Shown here in pieces: positions 63,845-64,000 of a stretch of 64,000 nt of DNA. Numbering within the stretch: position 1 is the stretch's first letter; every line of letters starts with the position of its first letter. The notes under the pieces are model-generated. The model made no database searches. It saw only the letters and a program-made list of their open reading frames with translations, and had not been told where the DNA came from. Where the stretch lies: assembly GCA_029245955.1 (NCBI GenBank), contig JAQWOH010000060.1, forward strand, positions 1 to 64,000. The letters are read 5' to 3'. A program made the translations under genes and the position numbers. This DNA comes from Fuerstiella sp. GTDB lineage: Bacteria; Planctomycetota; Planctomycetia; Planctomycetales; Planctomycetaceae.

Positions 63845-64000
63845 TCAACAGCCTCAATCAATTGCTGTACGGACAGCTGCCCTTGACCCACGGGTCTGCA
63901 GCGAAAAGCGTCGCCTTATCTACACAGTTATACCGACAAATGGGCTGTTGAGTCCTCTGGTGACCTCAACAACCCATTTGAGAATAGATCATTACCCTAT

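Noticed and set aside
1-64000. tRNA, rRNA, riboswitch or CRISPR elements
   Set aside because: I looked for T-loop and anticodon-arm patterns, conserved rRNA stretches and regularly spaced repeats and found none I can support by eye; a tRNAscan-SE, Infernal or CRISPR finder run would settle it.

Overview
The window looks like a stretch of a Planctomycetota chromosome, most likely the Planctomycetaceae/Fuerstiella side of the phylum. I infer this from the gene content: a Cys-type sulfatase, a DUF1501 protein, a tandem DUF1080 lipoprotein, two secreted PQQ-type beta-propellers, an FG-GAP/VCBS protein, FHA-GAF-phosphatase proteins and a planctomycete-style ribosomal protein bL28. Genes are loosely packed, short operons alternate with gaps of 200-1200 bp, and many starts lack a clear Shine-Dalgarno. 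I found no rRNA, convincing tRNA, CRISPR array, IS element or prophage by eye.

Layout. 1-6530: the end of a MacB/FtsX permease, bL28, a PhyH dioxygenase, a UspA-alanine/sodium symporter pair, mannose-1-phosphate guanylyltransferase and a zinc-ribbon protein. 6839-11194: an M24-like protein without metal ligands, a sulfatase, and xerC with a small partner. 11200-13100: a decayed patch with a UDP-sugar dehydrogenase remnant (-) and a multiply frameshifted SGNH hydrolase (+). 13202-18100: a TauE-like permease overlapping a beta-helix protein, an M20 deacetylase and a UxaC-like isomerase. 18319-23979: two FHA-GAF-PP2C proteins followed by a DinG-type helicase. 24082-29892: an RraA-like protein, methionine aminopeptidase, a Tat metallophosphoesterase, an HpaI aldolase and an SPFH/Arc-like pair. 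29893-31130: a second decayed patch with a Hanks-kinase relic. 31131-34593: three lineage-specific proteins. 34819-38298: an orphan C5 DNA methyltransferase and an esterase-SGNH fusion. 38357-45568: thiL, fabH, a small secreted protein, and the conserved murA-prmC-prfA-rpmE2 block. 45895-58654: two PQQ propellers, a Gfo/Idh oxidoreductase, a DUF1080 lipoprotein, HemQ, an SDR-SCP2-like fusion, a full-length but frameshifted MFS transporter and a VCBS protein. 58988-63844: DUF1501, yacG, aspS, and an RsbW-like kinase with its STAS partner.

Themes. Partner-switching signalling appears at both levels: PP2C phosphatases at 18.3-22.0 kb and an RsbW/STAS pair at 62.9-63.8 kb. Both ribosomal proteins present (bL28, bL31) are cysteine-poor, apparently zinc-free forms. 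Several proteins keep a family fold but lose key residues: the M24 protein, the second PP2C, and the helicase iron-sulfur site. Three decayed genes sit between intact neighbours, so gene loss seems active here. The candidates I would follow first are the FHA-GAF-PP2C tandem coupled to a helicase, the SPFH/Arc-like pair and the orphan methyltransferase. None can be called a new system from sequence alone.
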